A DNA stretch of 64,000 nt from Muraenolepis orangiensis (GCA_027704905.1 JANIIK010000699.1:1-64000); one strand, 5' to 3'. Positions 21,716-35,455 are shown, counted from the stretch's first letter. Made by a program: numbers and translations. The notes: generated by a model from the sequence alone, not told the origin.

Positions 21716-22139
21716 CGGGAGGAGGAACAGCGGAAGGAGGAGGAGAGGAAGCGTGTGGTGGAGGACAGAAGGCGCCTAGAGAGGGAAAGAGTTCAAAACT
21801 AACTCAAGGAAGCTGATGAGAGGGATCGGAAGATGAATGAGACGCTTCAGATGATTGAAGAGCAGAGGTTTGCAAAACTACACGTTGACATGCGTTCATA
21901 CTGCGTCTGTTTAGTGCCCTCTGCTGGCTGCACCGTGTACTGCATTTAGAGAGCGCTATTAAAGGTCAGCAAATGTCACCGTGCAAAGAGTCAATCCACT
22001 GTAATAATAATTACAGAAGTTAACACTTGATGAGTGTAAACACTGTTCAAATGTTTCATTCCCAGGAAAAAAAGGAAGAAGAAGAGTTAAGGGGGCAAGA
22101 GAAAGCAAGATGGGTAAGTAGACGTTTGCATTCCCTAGA

Positions 22140-22203
<64 letters not shown>

Positions 22204-25200
22204 ATGCACATCCACGCATGTATGTGTGTTTAGCAAGAGAAATCGCGGTGTAGGTGTATACATGTCTTTATTACATGTGACATATCTGGTCATTAGCTTT
22301 GCGTATGTTCTGTGTTTGTGAGTGATTTGGTGTGTGTGTGTGTGTGTGTAATGTGTTCTTGAACTGCTTGTGTGTGTTACTGTCTTGCTGGCAGGTGCAG
22401 CAACAGAGGGACCACGAGGACGACATGAGAGCTCGTCTGAACAGGAGCGAGTCCATAGAGATGGCAGCGGTATGTCCGTCATAGTTCCCCTCAAAATGAC
22501 AGCCCTGTCCGCTATGGTTTATACTTTCCATTTGTCCTATGTTCCTTTCCTTAAGAAATGTCCTTGTAAATGATTGTAAGTGAAGTGAATGTGTTGTTTT
22601 ATTGCATTTGAGAGGCATTGTTTCCCTTTGTCACTTGTGCATGACGGCAAACAGTTACTGTGCAAAGTACCCAAAAAAGTGCAGAGAATAATTGCATTGA
22701 AAAGGATAACATCAGGCATAATAAGTATTAGTTTGAGTTTTCAAAATGTAATGTTTTAAATTGAGTCTTCTGACATATTTTGTAACCTATTATATATAAC
22801 TAGGAATAATAACGGTCACCCGTTAGGAACGGTATTTTTGATGTACGATTATGTATTGATTCTATGATTTACTGTGAAACTGAAGGAGGCAGCAGTTCTG
22901 GTGTCTCAGCGTTCAGTGAACCCCCAGGAGTTCTTCAGACAGCTCTCGTCACAGAGCCCCACATCTCCCCGCACAGGTACACATGTGTGTGTGTGTGTGT
23001 GTGTGTTGTGTGTGTGTGTATGCAAGGTCAAGGTCAAGGTCAAGGACAAGATCAATCACAGAGGCTTGTCAAACCTCGTATTTGAACATCATCATTGTAC
23101 TGGTGTGTTTCAGGCAAACCGCCGCTACGACGCTACCAGCGGAGCCTGACAGACACGGCTTTCATCTTCAACAAAGCCCCCCCGGACAGCGACGGCAGCT
23201 CCCCTCGCAGCCCCCCCTTCGTCTCCCCCTTCTCCCGGGGGTCCGCCTCCTCCCCGTTCTCCCGCGCCATCACGTCCCCGCCCACCAGTCCCGACTTCCG
23301 GCCCGTCCCCTCGCCCAAGAGGCCCCCGGCCCCCGCCATGTCCCCGCCGCCGTCCCCCCCTGTCTTCCTGCCTACCGGGATCGCTTACCAAAACCACCTC
23401 CAGCACCGACGTCCCGCCGCCACAGCGACACGTCGGAAGACCCCGCGACCTCCGCCTCCGCCCCCACCGCTGCGGCCGTCTGCGCCCCCGGCCTCCCTGC
23501 TAGCGTCCCGTCCTCCTCCTCCTCCTCCTCTGGAGGACGCCGATGGCTCAGGAGCCGTGACACTGCCGCCCTGGCCTCCGATGACGCCGCCCGGGAGCCA
23601 GGCCCTCCGCTACCAACCCCTCAGCCCGGACACCCCGCCCCAGACCCGGGCTCACTGCTCCTCCCGGGACCAGGCTGAGGTGGACCCGGTTCCACAGGCT
23701 CCCACCGCTCTGCTTCCTATTAGCCCTCAGCCAAGCAAAGGTGAGAAGCTAAATGTTATGCGTGATTAGTTCAGCCCAATGCCCCTATTATAGATCTAGT
23801 ACACAGATGTTAGTTAGTTCACTTTCAATTTGACTCGACTTAAAGAAGTATTTTTCCACTGGAAAGTAGGAGCTTTTCAAAAACGGGGCTGTGTATGCAG
23901 TACACAGCTCAGTTGTAAAAATAGTATTTTGCAGTAGCGGTAAACTGGTGCTAAATGACCAGAGAACAACAGTTGGAACAACAGCCAAAGAGCAGGCCCA
24001 TTTTTTTTTCACTGGCAAAAACACGTTTTCAAAACTGAATGGTGGCAAAACGGTGATGATTCCTTTAATTAATTTCTCTCTGTGTTTCCCGCCTCCAGAC
24101 CTCCATGCAGCCTCTACTGTGCACACTGAGCTGGACTCAGCCTACATAGCACAGGCTGTGTTGGTGGAGGAAGAAGAAGAAGAAGAAGAAGAGGAGAAGA
24201 AGGATGAAGCGAAGAAGGGCGAAGATGAACCCACGCCACAGCCCCAACCCAGCACTGCCGTTGCGCCTCTCCTCCAGACGGGGAAGGAACGAACAGAACC
24301 AGAACCAGAGGCTGCTCTGGGAGCACCGGTGGGGGGGGGGGGGGGGAGGACCACGGACCGGAGGGTGACCAACCAGACGGTACTGTACTGCTCTGAGGAG
24401 CCGATCGTGGCGATCTCCTCCAAGGAAGAGCGGGAGCGAGGAGTGGCAGGTAAGGTGGTCTCTCTCCTTGTGTTCTCATCTCTCGCATCTTGTCCATGTA
24501 TTTGTCAAGTGGGTATCGTTTAGTTTTAGAAGGAAATATGCTTGTAAAACAATGTTGTAAATCTGTTACAATGTGTTTTTAATTGCAGATACTGAACAAA
24601 ATGTGTGTGAACAAATCACACACACAACGGTGATGGTATCCACCAATGGCTTCACAAACGGGGACGCTGTGCAAGAGAACGCCACAGGTCTGACTCCAAA
24701 TGATATTTCTAATCAAGACTGTGGTACTACAGAATAGTCCAGTATACTATACTGTATACCACGCTGCACTGCACCACAATACACTACATTCTGCTGAGTT
24801 TTTAAATGTACGCTTTCAATGCTATGCATTAAAGTATTGTTATGATAGCACAACACTCTATCTACCTAACCCTGAATATGTGGGTTGTATTCTTGTATTC
24901 TTCAGAGCGATCCCTGAGTCCATCAGACACAGAACTCCGCTCCCCAGAGTTGGCTGTGTGCTACCAACATGAAGCGGTCAAGAGGGAATACATTGAAGTG
25001 GATAAGGAGGAGGAGGAGCAGGAAGAGGAGGAGCAGCAGGAGAAGGAGGAGGAAGAGGAAGAGGAGGAGGAGGAGGAGGAGGAGGAGGAGGAGGAGGAGG
25101 AGGAGGAGGAGGAGGAGGAGGAGGAGGAGGAAGAGGAGGAGGAGGAGGAGGAGCAGGAGAAGGAGGAGGAAGTGGAAGAGGAGGAGGAGGAAGTGGAAGA

Positions 25201-25658
25201 GGAGGAGGAGGAGGAAGTGGAAGAGGAGGAGGAGGAGGAGGAAGTGGAAGAGGAGGAGGAGGAAGTGGAGGAGGAGGAGGAAGTGGAAGAGGAGGAGGAG
25301 GAAGTGGAAGAGGAGGAGGAAGTGGAAGAGGAGGAGGAGGAAGTGGAAGAGGAGGAGGAAGTGGAAGAGGAGGAGGAGGAGGAAGTGGAAGAGGGGGAGG
25401 AGGAAGTGGAAGAGGAGGAGGAAGTGGAGGAGCAGCAGGAGAAGGAGGAGGAAGAGGAGGAGCAGCAGGAGAAGGAGGAGGAAGAGGAGGAGGAGCAGCA
25501 GGAGAAGGAGGAGGAAGAGGAAGAGGAGGAAGTGGAGGAGGAGGAGGAGGAGGAGGAGGAGGAAGAGCAGGAGGAGGAAGTGGAAGAGGAGGAGGAGGAA
25601 GTGGAAGAGGAGGAAGAGGAAGAGGAGGAGGAGGAGGAGCAGGAAGAGGAGGAGCAGC

Positions 25659-25691
<33 letters not shown>

Positions 25692-25849
25692 AGGAAGAGG
25701 AGGAGGAAGAGGAAGAGGAAGAGGAGGAGGAGCAGGAAGAGGAGGAGCAGCAGGAGGAGGAGGAGGAAGTGGAGGAGGAGGAAGTGGAAGAGGAGGAGGA
25801 AGTGAATCTATCCACAGATCCAACTCACTGTCCTATAGCATGGAAATGA
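21716..25849 (+). pseudogene. Drebrin-like gene, 3' half, with nonsense codon and giant acidic last exon
   Basis: Exons on the plus strand: 21716-21867, 22066-22113, 22395-22469, 22886-22976, 23114-23740, 24099-24449, 24589-24687, 24906-25849 (TGA). The first encodes a charged coiled coil ('VVEDRRRLERERVQN'), then 'RLNRSESIEMAA' and 'EAAVLVSQRSVNPQEFFRQL', which matches the conserved drebrin/drebrin-like block (AQRPDNPREFF in drebrin). The Pro/Ser-rich exon 23114 starts 'GKPPLRRYQRSLTDTAFIF'. Phases agree from the 22066 exon onward. The first exon has an in-frame TAA (21800-21802), probably from GAA, and its end phase does not fit the next exon. The N-terminal ADF-H exons are absent. The last exon encodes about 270 mostly Glu residues. 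I read it as a duplicated, broken fragment, but a live gene with unseen 5' exons is possible. Confidence 0.6.
25007..25802 (+). repeat. (GAG/GAA)n purine tract, coding for poly-Glu in one frame
   Basis: About 800 bp of GAG, GAA, GTG and CAG triplets with no interrupting stop in the drebrin-like frame. Higher-order units such as GAGGAGGAGGAAGTGGAA recur. The strand asymmetry (almost no T or C on the plus strand) favours triplex or slipped structures. Confidence 0.95.
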
Positions 25850-25970
25850 GGAGTTGGAGAAAGTTACTAAATAAAATCACACCTTTTCCTAAAGTGCAGT
25901 GAACAGTATTAAACAGTATGACTTCCATCCACTTGGTATACACTAGCCCTCACAACACGACTCACCATGT

Positions 25971-26225
25971 GTGGATGTGGCGGTGACCTGCTCCTCCATC
26001 ACTGTGAGGTCATCCTGCAGCAGGTCTGGCATGGAGGGGACCTGCTGCTCCATCACTGTGAAGTCATCCTGCAGCAGGTCTAGTGTGGCGAGGACCATCT
26101 CCTTCATCCCTGGGAGGACATCCTGCTGCAGGTCTGGTATGGAGTCTGGCGTGGAGGAGACCTGCTCCTCCATCACTGTGAGGTCACCTGCAGCAGGTCT
26201 GGCATGGAGGGGGACCTTCTCATCT
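25971..26225. repeat. Minisatellite, unit about 63 bp
   Basis: Four to five degenerate copies of a unit beginning 'acctgctcctccatcactgt' and containing 'catcctgcagcaggtctgg'. A minus-strand frame reads a 'LLQDDLTVMEEQV'-type repeat, which looks like repeat translation rather than a gene. Confidence 0.8.
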
Positions 26226-26372
26226 GCCTCCGCTGACTTCTGAAATTTTTAATAAATCACATTAATTACATTCAAATACTAATAGGCCTATATCACGGCA
26301 CAGTTGAAAGCCGGAAGTACCCGTTAAATATCGCTGAAGCAGTGTATCCCAAGTTCCGGTTTATGCATTCAC

Positions 26373-26543
26373 CATGGCGGACAGTTATCGCTGGACAACA
26401 TCGCTGCATAAACTTCCAAAAGTCGGTCCAGACGATGTGGTTCAACTAGTGAATGAACACTCTAGAGTGAAGAAGTCTAAATCCGAATCATACAATTCCC
26501 CGACATTGTGTCTTGTGGCTCTATCTGGATATATCGCCATATA
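26373..26543 (+). CDS. Short open frame, possible transposon-derived first exon
   Basis: ATG in good context (caccATGGCGG) opens 56 codons: MADSYRWTTSLHKLPKVGPD, then a 'VVQLVNEHS' segment. The start resembles the N-terminus of large fish transposon-derived proteins, from memory only. The frame enters the duplicated 2-kb unit at 26491 and stops. The sequence upstream of 26491 exists only once. Confidence 0.3.
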
Positions 26544-27540
26544 ACAAAGGTGATTTTGTGTAGGAGAAGAGGTATGCCTATGTATTTAATATAGGCTATA
26601 GGCTTGATGGATTTGGATTATTTCAATGTACCTTTTCATTTACGTGTTAATATGTAGTGTGCAGCTGTATATTTTCTAAAAGGCAATGCCTGTTATTCTT
26701 GTGAATATGAATTGTCTTAAAATAAAAGTGCTTGTGACATTGAGTTAAAACTGAAAAATTAGCCGAATTCGTATAAAATACCGATATATATCGTATATCG
26801 CGATGCAGCCTAAAAATACCGGGATATGATTTTTGTGTCCATATGGCCCAGCCCTACTTGGGACCAGTGCTCGGTATTTTAAGCTTGTAAACTTGGAGGA
26901 AAATATACAATGAAAACAAAAAGGGAAAAAACTGCTGTTAATGAACGTGGTATGGGTCAGAAACTATCACATTCAGAACAATCCACACTGAGATAATAAT
27001 TCAGAGCACAGACCGTGTTTCCTCAGGTCTGCCACCATGTCTGAATGTAGTCTTAAAGCCATGACGTTAGTCCTCATTCAAACTCTCCAAGTCATCCTCA
27101 ATGGCTGTCATTAATATCCAATGACGTGACTGGCGGGGACTACACCTGTTGTAGTTCTGTATTGCCATATCTTTATACCCCAGTGGAGATTGGTCTTCAA
27201 TACTCATAGTACTTGTTGTAATGTGTTATGTAAATGATACTCCTATACGGAGTCGAGGCTGCAAGTTCAATGTCGCATACTTTAATGATTAGGTAACTTT
27301 AATGACCAGGTAACCGCCCCCTACGGGTGCCCCGAACAGACAAACATAACAGAGTTCCGAGTGCTTATCTAAATACACCACATCACCATCCAAAGCCACG
27401 AGGGCGATCATGTGGTTACGCTCCATGGGAGTCATTAAAGCCCTTGTCACGTGTCCCCAAAGTGACACACCAATATGAAGGAATGAATTTCGCGCGAAGT
27501 TGGCCAATCAACCGCCGAAGCAAGTACGATGCCTACAGAA

Positions 27541-27790
27541 GCTCACACGACGGCACCCGAACCACACACGACGGCACCCGAACCACACACAAAGGAACCC
27601 GAACCACACACGAAGGCACCCGAACCACACACAAAGGAACCCGAACCACACACGAAGGCACCCGAACCACACACAAAGGCACCCGAACCACACACGAAGG
27701 CACCCGAACCACACACGAAGGCACCCGAACCACACACGAAGGCACCCGAACCACACACGAAGGAACCCGAACCACACACGAAGGCAAGTG
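27541..27790. repeat. 21-bp minisatellite, copy 1
   Basis: About 12 units of CGAACCACACACGAAGGCACC. Because 21 is a multiple of 3 and no frame has a stop, five of six frames are open. This produces false proteins such as PEPHTKA repeats. Confidence 0.95.
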
Positions 27791-28165
27791 AATTGTTCTA
27801 GTAGTTTATACCCGCAGGACACACGATGGCCACACGATGGCTACACAACGTCGTATTGAGAGGACGATGCGTTCGAACTCGGTCACGAAGGCGTCACGTG
27901 ACCTCCCGATGGTACGAAACCTTCGGCCGACCGTTGGGAAATTCAATTGCTGATCGGAGATTATTGGCAGCAGAACACACAGTACATTTACTTTATTTCA
28001 AATGTAATTCAGCTTTAACATGCCACCCAAGGCAGGGTGTTGACGTTAAGGATGGCAGCTTCCTCATACGTTGCACTCGGAGAGAAATAGTTATATATTT
28101 ATATTTAGGCACCCGATGTACCAGTATCCACTGGTACATCCTTTCGCTCAGTCGAGCTAACGTAG

Positions 28166-28202
<37 letters not shown>

Positions 28203-29549
28203 CAGGTGAATTTAGGCATAAAGCCCCTGTCACTGTCCCGAAAGTGACACCCGATGGACACACAATAAAGGAAATGTTGAAATTGGGCTCTGATGGTAAA
28301 CACATGGGGCCATTGGTGAGTGCATCTTAAGCCATCGTATGACCGCCGGTGGAGTTTCTCAGGCTGGAACTGGGAGATGGAATAGGGGCTTGCTTCGTCC
28401 ACTCCACGCATCGACCTGGTATTGCAGTACCTCCAGGACCGGTGCACCCCCCAAACATGTTCAAATGAAGTACATCATCAATACAATTCCCCGACATTGT
28501 GTCTTGTGGCTCTATCTGGATATATCGCCATATAACAAAGGCGATTTTGTGTAGGAGAAGAGGTATGCCTATGTATTTAATATAGGCTATAGGCTTGATG
28601 GATTTGGATTATTTCAATGTACCTTTTCATTCACATGTTAATATGTAGTGTGTAGCTGTATATTTTCTAAAAGGCAATGCCTGTTATTCTTGTGAATATG
28701 AGTTGTCTTAAAATAAAAGTGCTTGTGACATCATACATGTGGCATTGAGTTAAAACTGAAAAATTAGCCGAATTCGTATAAAATACCGATATATATCGTA
28801 TATCGCGATGCAGCCTAAAAATACCGGGATATGATTTTTGTGTCCATATGGCCCAGCCCTACTTGGGACCAGTGCTCGGTATTTTAAGCTTGTAAACTTG
28901 GAGGAAAATATACAATGAAAACAAAAAGGGAAAAAACTGCTGTTAATGAACGTGGTATGGGTCAGAAACGATCACATTCAGAACAATCCACCCTGAGATA
29001 ATAATTCAGAGCACAGACCGTGTTTCCTCAGGTCTGCCACCATGTCTGAATGTAGTCCTAAAGCCATGACGTTAGTCCTCATTCAAACTCTCCAAGTCAT
29101 CCTCAATGGCTGTCATTAATATCCAGTCATGTGACTGGCGGGGACTACACCTGTTGTAGTTCTGTATTGCCATATCTTTATACCCCAGTGGAGATTGGTC
29201 TTCAATACTCATAGCACTTATTGTAATGTGTTATGTAAATGATCCGATACGGAGTCGAGGCTGCAAGTTCAATGTCGCATACTTTAATGATTACGATCCC
29301 CTCCGTGCGCTCTCCAGGTAACCGGGACCCTACGGGTGCCCCGAACAGACAAACATAACAGAGTTCCGAGTGCTTATCTAAATACACCACATCACCATCC
29401 AAAGCCACGAGGGCGATCATGTGGTTACGCTCCATGGGAGTCGTTAAAGCCCCTGTCACGTGTCCCCAAAGTGACACACCAATATGGAGGAATGAATTTC
29501 GCGCGAAGTTGGCCAATCAACCGCCGAAGCAAGTACGATGCCTACAGAA

Positions 29550-29883
29550 GCTCACACGATGGCACCCGAACCACACACGACGGCAGCCGAACCACACACA
29601 AAGGAACCCGAACCACACACGAAGGCACCCGAACCACACACAAAGGAACCCGAACCACACACAACGGCACCCGAACCACACACAAAGGAACCCGAACCAC
29701 ACACAAAGGCACCCGAACCACACACAAAGGCACCCGAACCACACACGAAGGCACCCGAACCACACACGAAGGCACCCGAACCACACACGAAGGCACCCGA
29801 ACCACACACGAAGGAACCCGAACCACACACGAAGGCACCCGAACCACACACGAAGGAACCCGAACCACACACGAAGGCAAGTG
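29550..29883. repeat. 21-bp minisatellite, copy 2
   Basis: Same unit as 27541-27790, with about 16 repeats. The order of the GAAGGC, AAAGGA and ACGGC variants differs from copy 1, so the array has expanded since the 2-kb duplication. Confidence 0.95.
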
Positions 29884-30662
29884 AATTGTTCTAGTAGTTT
29901 ATACCCGCAGGACACACGATGGCCACACGATGGCTACACAACGTCGTATTGAGAGGACGATGCGTTCGAACTCGGTCACGAAGGCGTCACGTGACCTCCC
30001 GATGGTACGAAACCTTCGGCCGACCGTTGGGAAATTCAATTGCTGATCGGAGATTATTGGCAGCAGAACACACAGTACATTTACTTTATTTCAAATGTAA
30101 TTCAGCTTTAACATGCCACCCAAGGCAGGGTGTTGACGTTAAGGATGGCAGCTTCCTCATACGTTGCACTCGGAGAGAAATAGTTATATATTTATATTAT
30201 ATAATATATAATATTATTATTAATATATAATATAACATATATGATATAACTATTATAATAATAGACGGAGACGATGAACTGTTTAGCCCTTGGTCATGGT
30301 TTATTTTGTTTTGCTCCACTGGTACATCCTTTCGCTCAGTCGAGCTAATGTAGAACACACACACACACACACACACACACACATCAGGTGAATTTAGGCA
30401 TAAAGCCCCTGTCACTGTCCCGAAAGTGACACCCGATGGACACACAATAAAGGAAATGTTGAAATTGGGCTCTGATGGTAAACACATGGGGCCATTGGTG
30501 AGCGCATCTTAAACCATCGTATGACCGCCGGTGGAGTTTCTCAGGCTGGAACTGGGAGATGGAATAGGGGCTTGCTTCGTCCACTCCACGCATCGACCTG
30601 GTATTGCAGTACCTCCAGGACCGGTGCACCCCCCAAACATGTTCAAATGAAGTACATCATCA

Positions 30663-31669
30663 TTAGTTAACGACAATGATGTGTTTTAATTAACATCTCT
30701 CTAAGTCTGCGATTGTGTATAAATAAGGCGCATTGCTCACTCTCCATTCACCCAAGCAATATGAATTATTCACAACAATACTGTTATAGGTAGAGCTATA
30801 AATACACATATGATACATACATACACATATCTATCTCTATAGGTATATAGCTATAGATAGCTTTATAGCTATAGATACATAGAGATATAGATAGATATCT
30901 ACCTATAATAAACAATAAATACCTATTGTGAACTAAATGCATGTAGTTTACAATTTCCAAACCGATCCATAAATAGCCATGCCACTGATTGGTCATCAGA
31001 AGCAGCATGTGACACATGGCATGAGAACATCCATGTTCTCTTTGTCATATCAAGCCTCAAACGCCACATTTCAAATCATAGATCCAGACCTGGCATTTGA
31101 TTTGGAAGTCCCAGGATCCAGAGGTGCGACTGGCCTTCTCCAGGGCCTCTATGGTAGAAGCCTGTGATGTTCTTCTCCATCTCCTCCAGCAGGGGGCAGC
31201 AGAGATTCAAGGTTCCAGATGTTTTTATTTGTCATTTGAAGTACAATGGAATGCTTACTCCCCATTCCCTCCGGCAGTATGAATTTCCTACAATTTAACA
31301 ATATATACACTATACTATGTACTATACTAATACTATACAACATTATACCATAACAATACGAACAAGCCATTACTCCCAACACAATAACTAACATTACAAT
31401 GCTCCTATGCTTAGTAGTTGTGATGTAACCGCTACAACAAACACACATAGATAAAGACACACATGCATTTATACGCAAGACACAGATTGACACAAATAAG
31501 ACATGCACACATCGGTATACCACTGCCAGGTTTCCCAGGAGGAGGCTAGCGCAATAAGAGTGTCATAGCACTGAGGAGAGAAGGAGAAGGCTGAGCTGTT
31601 ATAATATAGCTAACAAGATGCTAACGAGATGCATGTGTTAGGAGAAGGGTCAGGGTGGTGCTTCCTGAA
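30663..31669. other. No gene recognised
   Basis: AT-rich with (TA)-type simple sequence near 30800-30920. A short stretch at 31100-31200 (minus strand 'LLEEMEKNITGFYH') reads smoothly but has no family match I can give. Confidence 0.35.
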
Positions 31670-31852
31670 GAACTTCCTGGAGACCCTTTTATCCAAAGTG
31701 ACTTTGAGTGAATTCAGATACTGGGGTTAATTGCCGTTCTCAAGGACGCCTACAGCTTAAGCTGCAGTCACTGGGGGGAATCGAACCCAGAAACCGTCGA
31801 CTGGGAGTCAAACACCCCCTGAACCGCTGGACTATCCTGCCCCCTTGTTACC
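31670..31852 (-). repeat. tRNA-derived SINE (family 3)
   Basis: Minus-strand head GGGGGCAGGATAGTCCAGCG with B box GGGTTCGATTCC, ending in the L2-type core 'gtcactttggataaaag'. Confidence 0.75.
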
Positions 31853-32237
31853 GTTACTATTAACTCAATGAGACAAGAGCTTCTAGAATACAGTTAGAGA
31901 GTGAAGCCCTGGAACATAACAATACAGAAAGCGCACACGTTAGGACAGTTATCCACAGGCAGTGCACCTACTGAACTGCTAGGAGTGCTGCCACTATCAC
32001 ATCCCCCATACGACATCACACGGTCAGACTTTGGCTGGAATTTCAGTGACTGCACTGCACTGTATTCATGATGCTGTATTATATGATACATATGATACAT
32101 GTATATATGATGTATTCATGATGCTGCCGCACTACGGACGCTTTAAAATGCTTTTTGTGCAATTCACCATATGTAGATATCAGTCACTTTATTGTTCTTT
32201 TTATTGTTTATAGTATATAGTATTTTACATAATTAGA
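31853..32237. other. No gene recognised
   Basis: Contains short repeats of 'gatacatatgatacatgtat'. Nothing coding was supported. Confidence 0.4.
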
Positions 32238-32725
32238 TTCGATTCAAATGTATTGTCATTGCACAGCACAAGTACAGTACAGCGAAAATAATTGAGCATC
32301 TAACCAGAGTGCAAATGTTACAGTAAAGTGCATGGTAATATAATTTACAGATAAAATGTACAGTTTAAATTGACAGGTTAAAAGACAGTCTAGGTATTAA
32401 ATGGGATATGAGCAGCATAATAATAATAATATGTCTTGGTGGTGCAGAGTTCAGGGAGATGACAGCTGAGGGGAAGAAGCTGGTCCTAAGCCTGCTTGAC
32501 TTGGAACAAAGGTTTCTATAGCGCCTCCCGGAGGGGAGGAGGGCAAACAGTCCATGGCTGGGGTGAGAGGGGTCATCCACTGTTTTGTGTGCCTTCCTCA
32601 GACACTGTTTGTGGTGGGTAGTGTTTATTGCAGGGAGGAGTAGTCCAACGATGCGTTGGGCGGTTTTCACCACCCTCTGCAGTGCTTTCCGGTGGGAAAC
32701 AGTGCAGTTGCCGTTCCACATAATG
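32238..32725 (-). mobile_element. Rex1-like LINE, 3' end only
   Basis: The minus-strand frame has 'RKALQRVVKTAQRIVG', 'DDPSHPSHGLFALLPSGRRY' and 'SSRLRTSFFPSAV', the C-terminus of the same RT type as at 38063 and 45427, followed by a short 3' UTR ending in 'cattcaaatcgaatct'-like sequence. The 5' part is missing. Confidence 0.8.
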
Positions 32726-32889
32726 TTTGTATAGTGCTGTTAATAGTACATAGTAAAGCAGATCATAGGTAGTATATACTGCAGGGGGGAATTGGGAGTA
32801 AGCATTTTATTGTAATTGTTGCAAATGGTAATGAAACATGTTGAATCTTCTACCCTTTCAGTATTTAAAACAACAAAGGTTCACTATTG

Positions 32890-33234
<345 letters not shown>

Positions 33235-34595
33235 AAACACGGTTATTGGTTCAAACATCGGAGCCAATCCCAGACGACAATCGCTTTAACCGGTGAGCCA
33301 CTGTCTCTTTTTGAGTCAGCTGTCTGGTCAATATTTTATTTATTCTGTATTATTAATGTTTTATTTATATTAGTTTGACTGCTCACAACCGTAGCATTTG
33401 GTTCAAACTGAAAAATGTTTTTTGTCTTTGGGATTTGGCATCACTTTGGATTTCATTGTCTTTTATTAGCTTGAAAGGGAGAAATCCCCCAATATATTTA
33501 TTGATTGAGTCTAAGTGATATTTAAGTGATCCATTAGGCGTTCAGGTGCTTGCTCCCCTTAACTTCAAAATCAGAAGAACAAAACAACAACCAAACAAAC
33601 AGACAAACAAACACAAATGTGGGTCCTAATTGCGTTGCGATACCAGTGGTCAAATACATAGTGACATTTAAATGCTTAAACCAAGATCATTGAGCTTGTA
33701 TTATTCATCACCATTACATTATGAAGCATAATAATACACTGTTACAAATATGGTTGTAAAAAATAAAGTGTCATTGTTTTAAAATATACAGTATACAGTA
33801 TTGTTCTGTTTCACAAATAGCACGATTCACGGTGTAATTACTTTTGATGATTTGAATTTTTAATGCATTGATAATTAGACTGTTTATAGTTCTGCCATGA
33901 TTATGAATTATGAATAAGCTATTATAAGACATTAAAAATAAAGGCACTAATAAAAATAATAAAAAGCAATGTCCTTCCGTGACAATGCCACTATTTCACT
34001 CTGGTAATCTTTACCTTAAGTGCACGAGTGCATTAAAAAAAAGTGCTTTAATAATAATATGACGTAAGCACACAGCACTGAAACGGCATGTTGTGAAACT
34101 GAAACAATTGCAATTCTTTGGTGCATTTTAAGGGAAGCAAAGAATATGGACGATCAACGATTAACGTTTGCTTAAATCATTTTTTAACATTTAAATATTA
34201 ATATTTTGCGTTTATAAAAAAGCAAAAAACTTTGTTGGCTGTTATACCCACTGGTCACCTATAGAGGGAGACATTGCCTTGCCCGTCGTGGTGTCAGCGT
34301 AATGAACCCACTGGAATCAACACCTCGGGACACGAGGCAAACATATTTTGGCAGCCGAAAAGGAGGCTTATTGTTACACACATTCAGAAGGAGCATATCC
34401 AGACATTTCCAAAGCTAAACATTGCTAATACCGCTACACCTCAAACACGATTATGCCCCAAGGTAATATGAGTGATTAAATGTGACATTAAGATCGCTTA
34501 ACTAAACACCTTTAATAGCCTACCTTTTCTTGGTGAGCGAGCTTACATTTCTGTGGTGCCAGTTAAAAATATGCGTTTGGCAGCTCACTCCCTTG
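33235..34595. other. AT-rich stretch, no gene recognised
   Basis: Low-complexity AT-rich sequence with no exon or repeat family that I can name. Confidence 0.45.
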
Positions 34596-34598
34596 TCT

Positions 34599-34710
<112 letters not shown>

Positions 34711-34995
34711 ACATTTGACATGTCTCTCGCTCCATCTGATGGATGCCTGTTGACTGTTGACTGACTTAATTCTATCCAGCAGAGTATTTTGTCTAGGTTT
34801 CCCCAGGAGGCAAATCACAGTGATATTTTTATTGGTTTGCTATGAAACTGCTATTAAGTTGCCTTTCCGAAGCCAATCAGAGAAATCCAAGACTCAAAGC
34901 ATAGAGAAAAATGTCAACTCAAATTTCGACCGCATTTCTTTTTTGGTTGTTGTGCTCAGCCTTATAAACACAATATTAACAAACCTGTTCTGTGT

Positions 34996-35012
34996 GTGTG
35001 AGTGTGAGTGTG

Positions 35013-35099
<87 letters not shown>

Positions 35100-35229
35100 C
35101 TTTGCTTGTACGGCATGGCTTGCAGTGTACATTACGGTGCCTGAGAAAACAGATATCTGCGTGTTTCGGACAGCTGTGACCAAAAGTGTTAAGGCAAATG
35201 TGGCCTGACAGTGCAAGGCCCCCCCCCCC

Positions 35230-35323
<94 letters not shown>

Positions 35324-35379
35324 CTCTCAATCAACCACACACACACACACACACAGAGACACTTACCTCTCTCAATCAA

Positions 35380-35455
<76 letters not shown>

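Larger units (their letters stand above)
26491..30662. repeat. 2-kb tandem duplication, two units
   Basis: Unit 1 (26491-28481) and unit 2 (28482-30662) are collinear from 'tacaattccccgacattgtg' to 'tgaagtacatcatca'. Unit 2 is longer through four more minisatellite repeats, a 26-bp insertion near 29290, and an AT-rich insertion near 30197-30317. Neither unit contains a supported gene. Confidence 0.9.

Noticed and set aside
24961..25823. Minus-strand frames of poly-Ser or poly-Pro/Leu and a plus-strand poly-Arg frame over the GAG tract
   Set aside because: They are the other frames of the GAG/GAA repeat. Only the Glu frame is linked to upstream exons in matching phase.
27541..27790. CRISPR-like array appearance of the 21-bp repeats
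   Set aside because: The repeats are directly adjacent with no unique spacers, and the genome is that of a vertebrate.
27529..27801. Open frames with PEPHTKA-type repeats (and their copies at 29538-29894)
   Set aside because: A 21-bp minisatellite without stops gives open frames on both strands. No start context, splice sites or family support.
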